From Beijerinckiaceae bacterium (GTDB lineage Bacteria; Pseudomonadota; Alphaproteobacteria; Rhizobiales; Beijerinckiaceae), in contig CANJVX010000022.1 of assembly GCA_947478405.1 (NCBI GenBank), positions 1 to 50,047 of the forward strand: a DNA stretch of 50,047 bases, read 5' to 3'. The notes beneath the pieces were generated by a model. It saw only the letters and a program-made list of their open reading frames with translations. It was not told the DNA's origin and made no database searches. The translations under genes and the position numbers were made by a program. Positions 27,754 through 36,109 of this stretch are shown here, one piece after another (position 1 is the stretch's first letter; each line of letters starts with the position of its first letter).

Positions 27754-28253
27754 CATCGCTTTCTGTGCAAGGCTTCACTCTCAAGGGGCGACATGTGCTC
27801 GCCATGTTGCTGTTGTTTTTCGGCACCGTGTTTTCGGTGAATTTCTATATGGCACGCGTTGCCATTCAGACCTTCTCCGGGTTGGAGGCTGAAAAGCCCT
27901 ATCAGGAGGGTTTGAAATATAATGATGAGATCGCTTTTGCGCGTGAGCAGGCCGCGCGCGGCTGGAAGGTGGAGGCAACAGTCGAGCCGCAAGGCCAAGG
28001 CGTGATGGTTGATATTGTCCAGCACGACAAGACGGGTGTGGCAACGCCGGGTCTCTCCCTTCGCGCGACTTTCATCCACCCCGCGGATCGGCGCCGTGAT
28101 GTGAAGCTCGACGTGGCGCTGGTGGAGGCTGGTCATTATCGCGCGGCCGCGCCGGTGGCAGCTGGGCGTTGGGATGTGCAGATCGAAGCGTCCCAGAATG
28201 GCGTGCTGATGTTTCGTTCGCTCAATCGCATTGATATTGCCGCGGTGAGGTGA
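27750..28253 (+). CDS. ccoH: cbb3 oxidase assembly protein CcoH (FixH)
   Basis: 167 residues. One N-terminal membrane segment (GRHVLAMLLLFFGTVFSVNF) leads to the family motif SGLEAEKPYQEGLKYN and a periplasmic beta domain ending in WDVQIEASQNGVLMFRS. FixH assists early assembly of the oxidase. It overlaps ccoG by 4 nt and ccoI starts right after its stop. Confidence 0.92.
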   Translation: MTSLSVQGFTLKGRHVLAMLLLFFGTVFSVNFYMARVAIQTFSGLEAEKPYQEGLKYNDEIAFAREQAARGWKVEATVEPQGQGVMVDIVQHDKTGVATPGLSLRATFIHPADRRRDVKLDVALVEAGHYRAAAPVAAGRWDVQIEASQNGVLMFRSLNRIDIAAVR

Positions 28254-30503
28254 ATGAACGACGGGCTCGAGACCATCGACTTTTCATCTTTCGTTCGCCC
28301 AGCAGAGCAGGGTCGGGCGTCGATGGATCTTGCGCTGGATGGTGTCGATTGCGCGGCTTGTATGGATGATATTGAGCGCACTATGGCGGCTGTAGCGGGT
28401 GTTGTCTCCGCACGCCTCAATCTCACAACTTACCGTCTGCGCTTGATTTGGGAGGCGGATAAGACAGATGCATCGGCGCTCATCAATGCTTTGGCCAAGG
28501 GTGGCTATCGCGCCTATCCTTTTGAGCAAAGCCGTGTTGAGCAAGAAGAGACGCGGCGCACGCAATGGCTTTTGAAATGCCTGGCGGTCGCTGGCTTTGC
28601 GTCGATGAATATTATGTTGCTGTCGGTCTCGGTCTGGTCGGGCAATGCAACGGACATCACGCCTGAGACGCGCGATTTCTTTCATTGGCTGTCAGCCTTG
28701 ATTGCGCTTCCCGCAGCTGCTTATGCGGGCCAGCCGTTTTTCCGCTCGGCCTTGGCCAGCATGCGGGCTGGAAAACTCAATATGGATTTTCCGATCTCGC
28801 TGGGCATTTTGCTCGCCCTCACCATGTCGGTGGTGGAAACCGCGCTGCATGGACAAGAGGCCTATTTTGATTCCGCTGTCATGCTGCTGCTCTTTCTGTT
28901 GGCGGGGCGTTATCTCGATCAGGCCATGCGCAAGCGCACGCGCGCGGCAGCAGGCAATCTGGCAGCTCTCAAGGGTGAGATGGCGCAGCGTGTGGGGGCG
29001 GATGGTGCGCTGGTGGCCGTGCCTGTTGGCGTGCTCAAAGCAGGCGATCAGATTTTTGTGCGCCCCGGTGATCGTATCCCAGCCGATGGTGTGATCCTGT
29101 CGGGATCATCTGAAATCGACACAAGCCTTGTCACGGGCGAGACCCTGCGCGCGCGCGTGGGCAGTGGTGCGCAGGTCTATGCCGGTTCCATGAATTTTGA
29201 TGGCGCTCTCAGCGTGCAAGTGACGGCTGCGGGCGAGGGCACGATGCTTGATGAGGTGGCGCGCCTTGTCGAAAAAGCGGGCGAAGCGCGCTCACGCTAT
29301 ATGCGGCTGGCGGATCGTGCTGCACGCGTCTATGCGCCGATTGTGCATGTGACAGCGGCCTCGACACTGGTCTTTTGGTTGTTGATGGGTGCGGGCGCGC
29401 ATCATGCGATCATCATCGCCATTTCAGTTCTCATCATCACATGTCCTTGCGCGCTAGCTTTGGCGGTTCCCGCTGTGCAGGTGGTGGCGGCGGGTCATTT
29501 GTTTCGTGCGGGCATTTTCCTGAACAATGCGGATGCGCTGGAGCGTTTGGCGGAAATCGACACGATTGTTTTTGATAAAACCGGCACGCTCACTCTGCCT
29601 GATCCCAATGTTGTCAATGCTTGGGCGCTTGAGCCCGATCTCTTGCAGCGCGCCGCGCGTCTGGCTTTGTCGAGCCGTCATCCTTTGGCTTTGGCCGTGT
29701 CGCGGCTGGCTGTTGATGTGGCTCCCTTCGATCAAGTGGAAGAAGTAACAGGCGCGGGTGTGCGGGCGCTGGTGGATGGGGTTGATCTGCGTTTGGGCAG
29801 TGCTGAATTTTGTCAGGCGCAAACACATCAGCCTTCAAGCCCCGATGTGTCTCTCATCTATTTGCGTTTTGGCGCGCGGCAGGCGGCGATTGAAATTCGC
29901 CAGAGCCTGCGCCCTGATGCTGTCGCAACCATGGCTGGTTTGCGCCAGCGTGGTTTTGATTTGCATATTCTGTCGGGTGACCGGCCGGAGGCCGTGGAGC
30001 CGCTGGCTCACCAACTCGCTATTGCGCAGGCTGATGGCGGGATGACTCCCGCACAGAAGATTGCGGCCATCGAGGCGCTGCGCGCGCAGGGCCGCAAAGT
30101 TCTGATGGTTGGCGATGGCATCAATGATGCGCCAGCTTTGGCGGCAGCTTACGCTTCGCTCTCGCCCATCACGGCGGCTGATTTGGCGCAAGCGCAGGCT
30201 GATGCAGTTTTTCTGTCGGATCGGCTGGCGCCTGTGGCCCATGCGCTCGATCTTGCACGCCAATCGCGCGCTTTGATGCGGCAGAATTTATGGATCGCCG
30301 TCATCTATAATGCCTTCGCCGTGCCGCTTGCCATTGCAGGCTATGTGACGCCCTTGATTGCGGCGGCTGCCATGTCGGGCTCTTCCATCATTGTCACGCT
30401 CAATGCGTTGCGCATGCGCGGTGTTGCGCGCGAGGCTTCGCCCGAGCGCGCTGCGAATTCAGCTTCGCCTTTCTCTCTTTCAGCTCGGGAGCATCGCGCA
30501 TGA
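28254..30503 (+). CDS. ccoI: Copper-exporting P1B-type ATPase CcoI (FixI)
   Basis: 749 residues. The N-terminal heavy-metal domain has GVDCAACMDD (Cys33, Cys36). Eight membrane segments carry the metal site ITCPCALALAVP (CPC near residue 396). The phosphorylation motif is FDKTGTLT (Asp near 441), with HP in SSRHPLALAVSR and GDGINDAPAL near the C-terminus. It delivers copper across the membrane for the cbb3 active site. It starts immediately after ccoH and overlaps ccoS by 4 nt. Confidence 0.93.
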   Translation: MNDGLETIDFSSFVRPAEQGRASMDLALDGVDCAACMDDIERTMAAVAGVVSARLNLTTYRLRLIWEADKTDASALINALAKGGYRAYPFEQSRVEQEETRRTQWLLKCLAVAGFASMNIMLLSVSVWSGNATDITPETRDFFHWLSALIALPAAAYAGQPFFRSALASMRAGKLNMDFPISLGILLALTMSVVETALHGQEAYFDSAVMLLLFLLAGRYLDQAMRKRTRAAAGNLAALKGEMAQRVGADGALVAVPVGVLKAGDQIFVRPGDRIPADGVILSGSSEIDTSLVTGETLRARVGSGAQVYAGSMNFDGALSVQVTAAGEGTMLDEVARLVEKAGEARSRYMRLADRAARVYAPIVHVTAASTLVFWLLMGAGAHHAIIIAISVLIITCPCALALAVPAVQVVAAGHLFRAGIFLNNADALERLAEIDTIVFDKTGTLTLPDPNVVNAWALEPDLLQRAARLALSSRHPLALAVSRLAVDVAPFDQVEEVTGAGVRALVDGVDLRLGSAEFCQAQTHQPSSPDVSLIYLRFGARQAAIEIRQSLRPDAVATMAGLRQRGFDLHILSGDRPEAVEPLAHQLAIAQADGGMTPAQKIAAIEALRAQGRKVLMVGDGINDAPALAAAYASLSPITAADLAQAQADAVFLSDRLAPVAHALDLARQSRALMRQNLWIAVIYNAFAVPLAIAGYVTPLIAAAAMSGSSIIVTLNALRMRGVAREASPERAANSASPFSLSAREHRA

Positions 30504-30649
30504 ATGTGCTGATCTATCTCGTGCCCATTGCGTTGGCATTAGGCATCACCGCGCTCTTTGCATTCATGTGGTCTTTGAAGAACGGCCAATATGAAGATTC
30601 CGAAGGGCCAGCCCATCGCATTCTGTCGGATGAGGATGTGAAGAAGTGA
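30500..30649 (+). CDS. ccoS: cbb3 oxidase assembly protein CcoS (FixS)
   Basis: 49 residues from ATG 30500. It is one membrane segment (LIYLVPIALALGITALFAFM) followed by SLKNGQYEDSEGPAHRIL, the hallmark FixS sequence. It is needed for cofactor insertion into CcoN. It overlaps both neighbours by 4 nt. Confidence 0.92.
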   Translation: MNVLIYLVPIALALGITALFAFMWSLKNGQYEDSEGPAHRILSDEDVKK

Positions 30650-31779
30650 AAAGCCTCCTGCCAGAAATTGCGGCGCGCGCAGGCAGGCTCGTCTGTTTCT
30701 GCCCGCCCGGCATGCCGGTGGAAGGTGCGCAAGCGCGCGGGCCCCTATTGCTCTCTGCGGGTTTTGCGCTTTCCGTTCTCGCGCAAACTTTGACGCTTGG
30801 CATTTTGCCTCTCACAGGCCTCTTGATGGCACCGCGCGCGGAGCTGGCCGGTCTGCCTTACATGGCGATGCTGATCGGCGCTGCGGTTGCGACATTTCCG
30901 GCGTCTTTTCTTCTTGATGCTTTTGGTCGGCGCGCGTCATTCGCGCTGGGGGCTTCGCATGGCATTGCGGGCGGGCTTGTGCTCGCATGGGCATTGATGG
31001 CGCATGCTTTCATTCCGTTCTGCCTGGGCGCTTTCTGGCTCGGTGTCGCGCAGGGTTTTGGGCTTTTCTATCGCCATGAAGCGGCGATGGGGGGCGGCGT
31101 GATGGGGCGCGCCATGCTGGTGGGGGTTGTCTTTGGCTCTGGCGCGCTGGCAGGGCTTGTGGGGCCAGGCTTTCTGTTGGTGGGGCAAAAGCTGATGCCC
31201 GCAACACCCTTCGTGCCTGCCGCATTGGCCGCGGCTTTTGTGCAAGTGGCGGTGCTGGCGCTGGCCATGTTCTGGGGGCCGCATGAGGGCGGGCTGCTTG
31301 TCGAGAAACATGTGCCGCGTGTTTTCAGCTGGCGTGAAGCTTTGGCCCCCACAATCATTGCTGCCACGGCTTGGTTTGGCATGACTGCGCTGATGCTGGC
31401 CTCGCCCGCGGCGATGATCTCTTGTGGCCTCTCGGCTGCCGGTGTCACCGGGCTTCTCGCTTGGCATGTGGTGGCTATGTATGCGCCGGGCTTTGGCATG
31501 GGTGTGTTGGTGACATTTTTTGGGCAAGCCGGTACCGCGCTCGTTGGCCTCGCGCTCGTGATTGCCGCGCGGCTTGTTTTGTCTCAGGCGTCAGATGCGG
31601 CGGGGTTTGGCTTTGGCCTGATGATGCTGGCTGTTGGCTGGTGTCTGGCAACAGCGGCTGCGACCATCTGGATGCAAAAACTGGCGCCGCCACGCTGGGT
31701 GCTGGCGGCGCATGATGCATGTCTGCTTTTGGCAGCCCTCGCTGGGGCTTTTGCTGCCCCAGCGTTGAGTGGATTTTAA
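30646..31779 (+). CDS. ccoA: CcoA-like major facilitator copper importer
   Basis: 377 residues, starting with GTG at 30646 that overlaps the ccoS stop, so it is coupled to the cco block. About 11-12 membrane segments and an MFS loop (LLDAFGRRASFALG) are seen. Two metal motifs are present: Met246-x3-Met250 (GMTALMLASP) and His274-x3-Met278 (AWHVVAMYAPGF). Their 28-residue spacing equals that of the MxxxM and HxxxM motifs of CcoA from Rhodobacter capsulatus, a copper importer needed for cbb3 oxidase. The call combines these motifs with the position; a general MFS permease is the alternative. Confidence 0.8.
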   Translation: MKSLLPEIAARAGRLVCFCPPGMPVEGAQARGPLLLSAGFALSVLAQTLTLGILPLTGLLMAPRAELAGLPYMAMLIGAAVATFPASFLLDAFGRRASFALGASHGIAGGLVLAWALMAHAFIPFCLGAFWLGVAQGFGLFYRHEAAMGGGVMGRAMLVGVVFGSGALAGLVGPGFLLVGQKLMPATPFVPAALAAAFVQVAVLALAMFWGPHEGGLLVEKHVPRVFSWREALAPTIIAATAWFGMTALMLASPAAMISCGLSAAGVTGLLAWHVVAMYAPGFGMGVLVTFFGQAGTALVGLALVIAARLVLSQASDAAGFGFGLMMLAVGWCLATAAATIWMQKLAPPRWVLAAHDACLLLAALAGAFAAPALSGF

Positions 31780-32600
31780 TGCGACATGAAAATCGGCACG
31801 GTCATCGTCTGAAGGATCGTGCGTGTGGTGCCGCCCAGCACAAATTCACGCAGCCGCGAATGGCCATAGCCGCCCATCACCAGAAGATCGGCGCCCGCAT
31901 CAGCAGCATAAGACAAAAGCGTTTCGCCAATGTCGCCTGACATGGGAAGGCGTTTCAATTCTGCATTCAGCCCGTGGCGTGACAAATGCCGGGTGATGTT
32001 GAAGCCCGGCAATTCCTTGTAGTTGAGGCGCGGATCAGAAATGCTGACGACATCCACCACGGCCGCTTGTTCAAGAATTGGCATGGCATCGGCGAGTGCG
32101 CGTGTGGAGGTGCGGCTGCCATCCCATGCCACCATCACGCGCTCAAGCTTGGGGTCGCGCGTCTGGATGCGCGGCACGAAGAGAACGGGGCGCCCGCTTT
32201 CAAACAAAGCGGCTTCCGCCATCAGCGCATCCTCACCATTGCGCTCACGCGGCTGGGCGATGATGGTGACGTCGAAATGGCGCGCCAGTCGGGCAAGCTC
32301 GTAGCGCGCTTCGCCGGGAATGGCATCAATCTCGACCAGCTCGCTGCGCAGGCTTGCGGGGCCCGCCTTGCAAAGGGTCTCGAAGGCTGCCGCATTGCGC
32401 TGGCGCGATTGATCGGAAAGCGAGGCCATAATGTCGGCCGGATAATCGCCAGCAAAACCCGAGGGCACCAGCATTTCATAGACAACGCCAGCAGCCGTCA
32501 GATGGGCGCCGAGCCCATCGGCCAGCTTGGTGGCAAAAGCTGCCGCAGGTTGCCGTTCGGCATCCGGCTCCAGAACGAAAAGCATGTCCTTGATGGCCAT
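31776..32600 (-). CDS. Tandem universal stress protein (UspA family)
   Basis: 274 residues from ATG 32600 with GGAGGAGACGAAT before it; the long upstream extension of the frame is not supported. The first half starts MAIKDMLFVLEPDAE; the second half has VMVAWDGSRTSTRALADAMP and ends with the nucleotide-binding signature GGYGHSRLREFVLGGTTR. Two Usp modules in one chain are common for stress proteins induced by low oxygen or starvation. Its stop overlaps that of the CcoA-like gene on the opposite strand within TTAA. Confidence 0.88.
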   Translation of the reverse strand: MAIKDMLFVLEPDAERQPAAAFATKLADGLGAHLTAAGVVYEMLVPSGFAGDYPADIMASLSDQSRQRNAAAFETLCKAGPASLRSELVEIDAIPGEARYELARLARHFDVTIIAQPRERNGEDALMAEAALFESGRPVLFVPRIQTRDPKLERVMVAWDGSRTSTRALADAMPILEQAAVVDVVSISDPRLNYKELPGFNITRHLSRHGLNAELKRLPMSGDIGETLLSYAADAGADLLVMGGYGHSRLREFVLGGTTRTILQTMTVPIFMSH

Positions 32601-32701
32601 ATTCGTCTCCTCCTCCCAATTGGCACGGTCTTGCCCCAAGTGGCGCGGTCCCGCGTGACTTCGGGCTGTTGTCGTTCTATGTGACAGGCATGGGCCTCGC
32701 C

Positions 32702-32715
32702 TTGACCTCGGACAA
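32702..32715 (+). promoter_or_regulatory. Imperfect FNR/FixK-like box between uspA and the next gene
   Basis: TTGACCTCGGACAA matches TTGAC-N4-GTCAA with one mismatch. It lies between divergent genes, about 102 nt before the uspA-type start and 75 nt before the small coiled-coil gene. Low-oxygen control of either gene would fit the neighbouring cco block, but a chance match is possible. Confidence 0.4.
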
Positions 32716-32789
32716 ATCGAGCGGCTTGGCTTGCACAGACACAACGTTTTGCTCTGCTTTCGGTTCAAAGCAGGTTTTGGGAGATTCAT

Positions 32790-33053
32790 ATGGTCGACGA
32801 TTCTGCCCGCATCGCAGCGCTCGAACAGCGCGTTGAAGCGCTGAGCCACACGATCAAGACAATCATGACCACATTCATGCTGCGCGGCATTCTGACCCGC
32901 GAAACAGTGAATGCCGTTTTGGCGGAAGCCGAACTGGGGCTGTCTGGCCAGTCCAAGGCCATGGCCGAGATCGCCCATATCAAGGAAGACATGCCAGCCT
33001 ATTTGCGTCACGCCATGGGCGCGCCCTCTGAAGATGACGACCACGGTCATTGA
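32790..33053 (+). CDS. Small coiled-coil protein, unknown function
   Basis: 87 residues from ATG 32790 with GGGAG at 32779-32783. The first 30 residues form a likely coiled coil (DDSARIAALEQRVEALSHTI), then a helical region (LRGILTRETVNAVLAEAELG) and an acidic, His-rich tail (PSEDDDHGH). No known domain is recognised. It is divergent from the stress protein and 12 nt upstream of dusA, so it may be co-transcribed with dusA. Confidence 0.7.
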   Translation: MVDDSARIAALEQRVEALSHTIKTIMTTFMLRGILTRETVNAVLAEAELGLSGQSKAMAEIAHIKEDMPAYLRHAMGAPSEDDDHGH

Positions 33054-33065
33054 GCGCTTTCAAGG

Positions 33066-34082
33066 ATGTCTGCTTTGAAACACAGCATGCGCTTTTCAGT
33101 TGCGCCCATGATGGATTGGACGGACCGGCATTGCCGCGTTCTCCACCGCACCATGTCGCGCCATGCGCTGCTCTATACGGAAATGGTGACAACGGGCGCA
33201 ATCTTGCATGGGGATCGCAATCGTCTGTTGGGGTTTGATGATGCCGAGCATCCGGTGGCGGTGCAGCTCGGCGGTTCCGATCCGCAAGCGCTGGCGACCT
33301 CGGCCAAGATTTGCGAAGATTTTGGCTATGACGAGATCAATCTGAATTGCGGCTGTCCGTCAGATCGTGTGCAGAATGGCGCCTTTGGTGCCTGTCTGAT
33401 GCGTGAGCCGCAGCTTGTGGCTGATTGCGTGGCGGCGATGAAAGCGGCGGTGAAACTTCCCGTCACAGTGAAATGTCGCATCGGCGTGGATGATCAAGAG
33501 CCGCGCGAAGCTTTGTGGGCAATGACGCACGCGCTGACCCAAGCCGGTGTGGATGCACTCATCGTGCATGCGCGCAAAGCCTGGTTGCAGGGGCTCTCAC
33601 CCAAAGAAAACCGCGACATTCCCCCGCTTGATTATGATCTGGTGCACCAGCTGAAAGCAGATTTTTCGCATTTGCCGATGGCGATCAATGGCGGGATAGC
33701 GACAATCGAAGAGGGCCTCGCGCATCTCGATCAACTCGATGGCATCATGCTTGGGCGTGCGGCCTATCAGATGCCCGATCTTCTGCTGAAGGTGGATCCG
33801 TTTGTCTTCGGTCTGCCGGCACCTTTTGCGGATAGTTTCGAAGTGGTGGAAGCCTATCTTCCCTATGTCGAAGCGCGTTTGAAAGACGGCTATCGCTTGC
33901 ACGATATGACACGCCATATGCTGGGCCTGTTCACGGGGCTGCCGGGCGCGCGTCTGTGGCGGCGCACGATTGCAACGAAGGCGCCGCTGCGTGGCTCGGG
34001 TGTCGAGGTTCTTCGCGAAGCGATGGGCCATGTACAGCGCACAAGCGAGGCGCTCTATGGCTCTGCGAGCCTCAGCGTTTAA
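33066..34082 (+). CDS. dusA: tRNA-dihydrouridine synthase DusA
   Basis: 338 residues. The DusA start FSVAPMMDWTDRHCRVLHR is clear, with the catalytic Cys region INLNCGCPSDRVQNGAFGAC and the FMN-binding MAINGGIATIEEGLAHLDQL. The C-terminal helical domain includes MTRHMLGLFTGLPGARLWRR. It reduces uridine 20/20a in the tRNA D loop with NADPH and FMN. Its start lies 12 nt after the small coiled-coil gene. Confidence 0.93.
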   Translation: MSALKHSMRFSVAPMMDWTDRHCRVLHRTMSRHALLYTEMVTTGAILHGDRNRLLGFDDAEHPVAVQLGGSDPQALATSAKICEDFGYDEINLNCGCPSDRVQNGAFGACLMREPQLVADCVAAMKAAVKLPVTVKCRIGVDDQEPREALWAMTHALTQAGVDALIVHARKAWLQGLSPKENRDIPPLDYDLVHQLKADFSHLPMAINGGIATIEEGLAHLDQLDGIMLGRAAYQMPDLLLKVDPFVFGLPAPFADSFEVVEAYLPYVEARLKDGYRLHDMTRHMLGLFTGLPGARLWRRTIATKAPLRGSGVEVLREAMGHVQRTSEALYGSASLSV

Positions 34083-34178
34083 GCGCTCTACACGGGCAAG
34101 GCGTGGGCTGCCCAGACTTGCAGCGGATGGCCTTATGGCTCATGAAGCGGGACAAACATTTTTCCTCGCAGAGGCCCC

Positions 34179-35009
34179 ATGCTCGCCGGACATGATCTGA
34201 ACGAAATCCTTTTCCTCATTGGCGCACTGGCAGCGGCTGGTGGGGTCACTGGTATTTTGGCGGGCGTCTTTGGCGTGGGTGGCGGGGCGCTGATCGTGCC
34301 CGTGCTCTATGAGCTGTTTCGTGTTCTGAACGTGCCCGAAGAGATCCGCATGCCGCTGAGTGTTGGCACATCACTGGCGATCATCATTCCCACGTCGATC
34401 CGCTCTTTCCGCGCGCATCGCGAGCGTGGCGCAGTTGATATGGATGTATTGAAGGCTTGGGCAATTCCGACCATTTTGGGCGTGTTCGTCGGCAGTTTCA
34501 TCGCCCGTTATGCGCCGGCTTATGTGTTCAAATTTGTCTTCGTGGGCATTGCTGGCATCAGTTCGGCGCGCTTGCTGTTCAATCTGAAATGGAATCTGGG
34601 CGCTGATGTGCCCAAGGGAATGTCTTTGCGCATTTTTGGTTTCGTGAATGCGGTTTTGTCAGCATTGATGGGCATTGGCGGCGGGCAATTGGCCACGATG
34701 TTCATGACCTTTTATGGCCGCACCATTCATCAGGCTGTGGCGACATCCTCAGGTGTGGGTGTGCTGGTTTCGATTCCTGGCGCCATTGGCTATGTGCTGG
34801 CGGGGCTCGATAAGCCTGATTTGCCCCCGTTATCGCTGGGCTTTGTGTCGCTGATTGGCATTGCCGCTTTCGCGCCGGTGAGTGTGATGACGGCACCCAT
34901 TGGCGTGAAGATCGCGCATGCTTTGTCCAAGCGGCATTTGGAACTGGCCTTCGGCACGTTCCTGCTGCTGGTCTCGCTGCGCTTTCTTCTGTCTATTCTG
35001 GGTTATTGA
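34179..35009 (+). CDS. TauE/SafE (TSUP) family permease
   Basis: 276 residues with about eight membrane segments. The repeat typical of this family is visible: AGVFGVGGGALIVPVLYELF in the first half and ALMGIGGGQLATMFMTFYG in the second. Members move sulfite, sulfoacetate or other small organosulfur anions; the substrate is not evident here. The 3' end overlaps the DUF1289 gene on the other strand by 17 nt. Confidence 0.87.
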   Translation: MLAGHDLNEILFLIGALAAAGGVTGILAGVFGVGGGALIVPVLYELFRVLNVPEEIRMPLSVGTSLAIIIPTSIRSFRAHRERGAVDMDVLKAWAIPTILGVFVGSFIARYAPAYVFKFVFVGIAGISSARLLFNLKWNLGADVPKGMSLRIFGFVNAVLSALMGIGGGQLATMFMTFYGRTIHQAVATSSGVGVLVSIPGAIGYVLAGLDKPDLPPLSLGFVSLIGIAAFAPVSVMTAPIGVKIAHALSKRHLELAFGTFLLLVSLRFLLSILGY

Positions 35010-35175
35010 GCGCGTCTTTGCGCGCGACCAACTCGCCCATGATCTGTGAGCGTTGGTCATCGCTCATGGTGCCCCAAGCGCCAACTTCTTGGCGGGTGCG
35101 ATAGCAGCCCATGCAATATTCGCCTTTGGCATCAAGCATGCAGATTTTGATGCAGGGGGATTCCATCTCGCTCAT
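34993..35175 (-). CDS. DUF1289 family protein
   Basis: 60 residues. It has the family pattern ESPCIKICMLDAKGEYCMGC, with four cysteines, then GCYRTRQEVGAWGTMSDDQR. A metal or iron-sulfur site is often proposed for this family but the function is unknown. It follows cobS on the same strand with a 30-nt gap, so it may be translated from the same message. Confidence 0.87.
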   Translation of the reverse strand: MSEMESPCIKICMLDAKGEYCMGCYRTRQEVGAWGTMSDDQRSQIMGELVARKDALNNPE

Positions 35176-35205
35176 GTCCCTTTCATAGGGAATTTGGGGC
35201 GCCGA

Positions 35206-36009
35206 TCAAAGAGCCAAACGGCTCGCGAGCGCAGCGAAAAAGAGGATTTCTGCAATTTGTTGTGTGGCGCCGGCAATATCGCCGGTCATTCCTTTGATCT
35301 GGCGGTGCGCAATCCCGGCCATGGCAAAAGCCGCCCCCGCCATCAGTGCAAGACCAATGGCCAGAGGCAAGGCCCCCAAACCCAGCGCCATAGGTGAGAA
35401 GCCCACGACCAGCGCAAGGCCTGTTGCCAGCATCAGCGTTGAGGGTAGGGGTTTGGCGGCAGCCCAGGCCGCACCATCATTGCGGGCGGAGGGAAGCAGG
35501 GCATGGAGCATGAGTGCGGCGACCCGTGAGGCCCCGCCCGAGGCCGCCAGCACGAGGGCTGCAGCGGGAGCCCCAAAACGCGTGATGATCTCAGCCATGA
35601 GAAGCGTGCGCAGCAGCAGCGACATGATCAGCGCCGCGCCACCAAAAGTGCCGATGCGGCTGTCTTTCATGATTTCGAGCTTGCGCTCGAGAGTCATGCC
35701 GCCACCCAAACCATCAGCAGTATCGGCCAGTCCATCCTCGTGAAAGGCGCCCGTCACCAGCAGCAAGGCGGCGAGGCAGAAGGCAGATGCGAGCAGAGGC
35801 GAGAAGCCAGCCAGGCTCGCCCCCCACAGCACCACCCCACCCGAACCGCCGATGAAAAAGCCTGCGAAGGGCAGAACACGCACTGAGGTCGCGAAATCCA
35901 GCATGGCATAGGGCTCGGCCTCATACGGCAGAACCGGCACAGGCAGGCGGGAATAGAAGCGCAGGCAGGCGAGGAAATCGGCCAGAAGGCGGGCGGGCAA
36001 GGTCAGCAT
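35206..36009 (-). CDS. cobS: Adenosylcobinamide-GDP ribazoletransferase CobS
   Basis: 267 residues from ATG 36009; longer in-frame starts overlap the divergent cobT promoter region. Family motifs are LACLRFYSRLPVP near the start, GAFHEDGLADTADGLGGG (about 97-114) and KDSRIGTFGGAALIM. Several membrane segments are present. It joins adenosylcobinamide-GDP to alpha-ribazole in the membrane, the last assembly step of cobalamin. It is divergent from cobT, which makes the other substrate. Confidence 0.93.
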   Translation of the reverse strand: MLTLPARLLADFLACLRFYSRLPVPVLPYEAEPYAMLDFATSVRVLPFAGFFIGGSGGVVLWGASLAGFSPLLASAFCLAALLLVTGAFHEDGLADTADGLGGGMTLERKLEIMKDSRIGTFGGAALIMSLLLRTLLMAEIITRFGAPAAALVLAASGGASRVAALMLHALLPSARNDGAAWAAAKPLPSTLMLATGLALVVGFSPMALGLGALPLAIGLALMAGAAFAMAGIAHRQIKGMTGDIAGATQQIAEILFFAALASRLAL

Positions 36010-36109
36010 GGAGCGACATTGGCATGAGTCGGGGCGCGACACGAGGTCCGTTTGAGTTCTGCGGACGCAGGCCCTAAACAGGCCGCCACTGATCACGCGC
36101 GAGAATCTC

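Noticed and set aside
33956-34195. Plus-strand small frames overlapping the dusA end
   Set aside because: They overlap the well-supported dusA C-terminus and have no ribosome site or motif.
36010-36109. Cobalamin riboswitch between cobS and cobT
   Set aside because: The gap is only 100 nt and shows no B12-box-like sequence or the needed helices.
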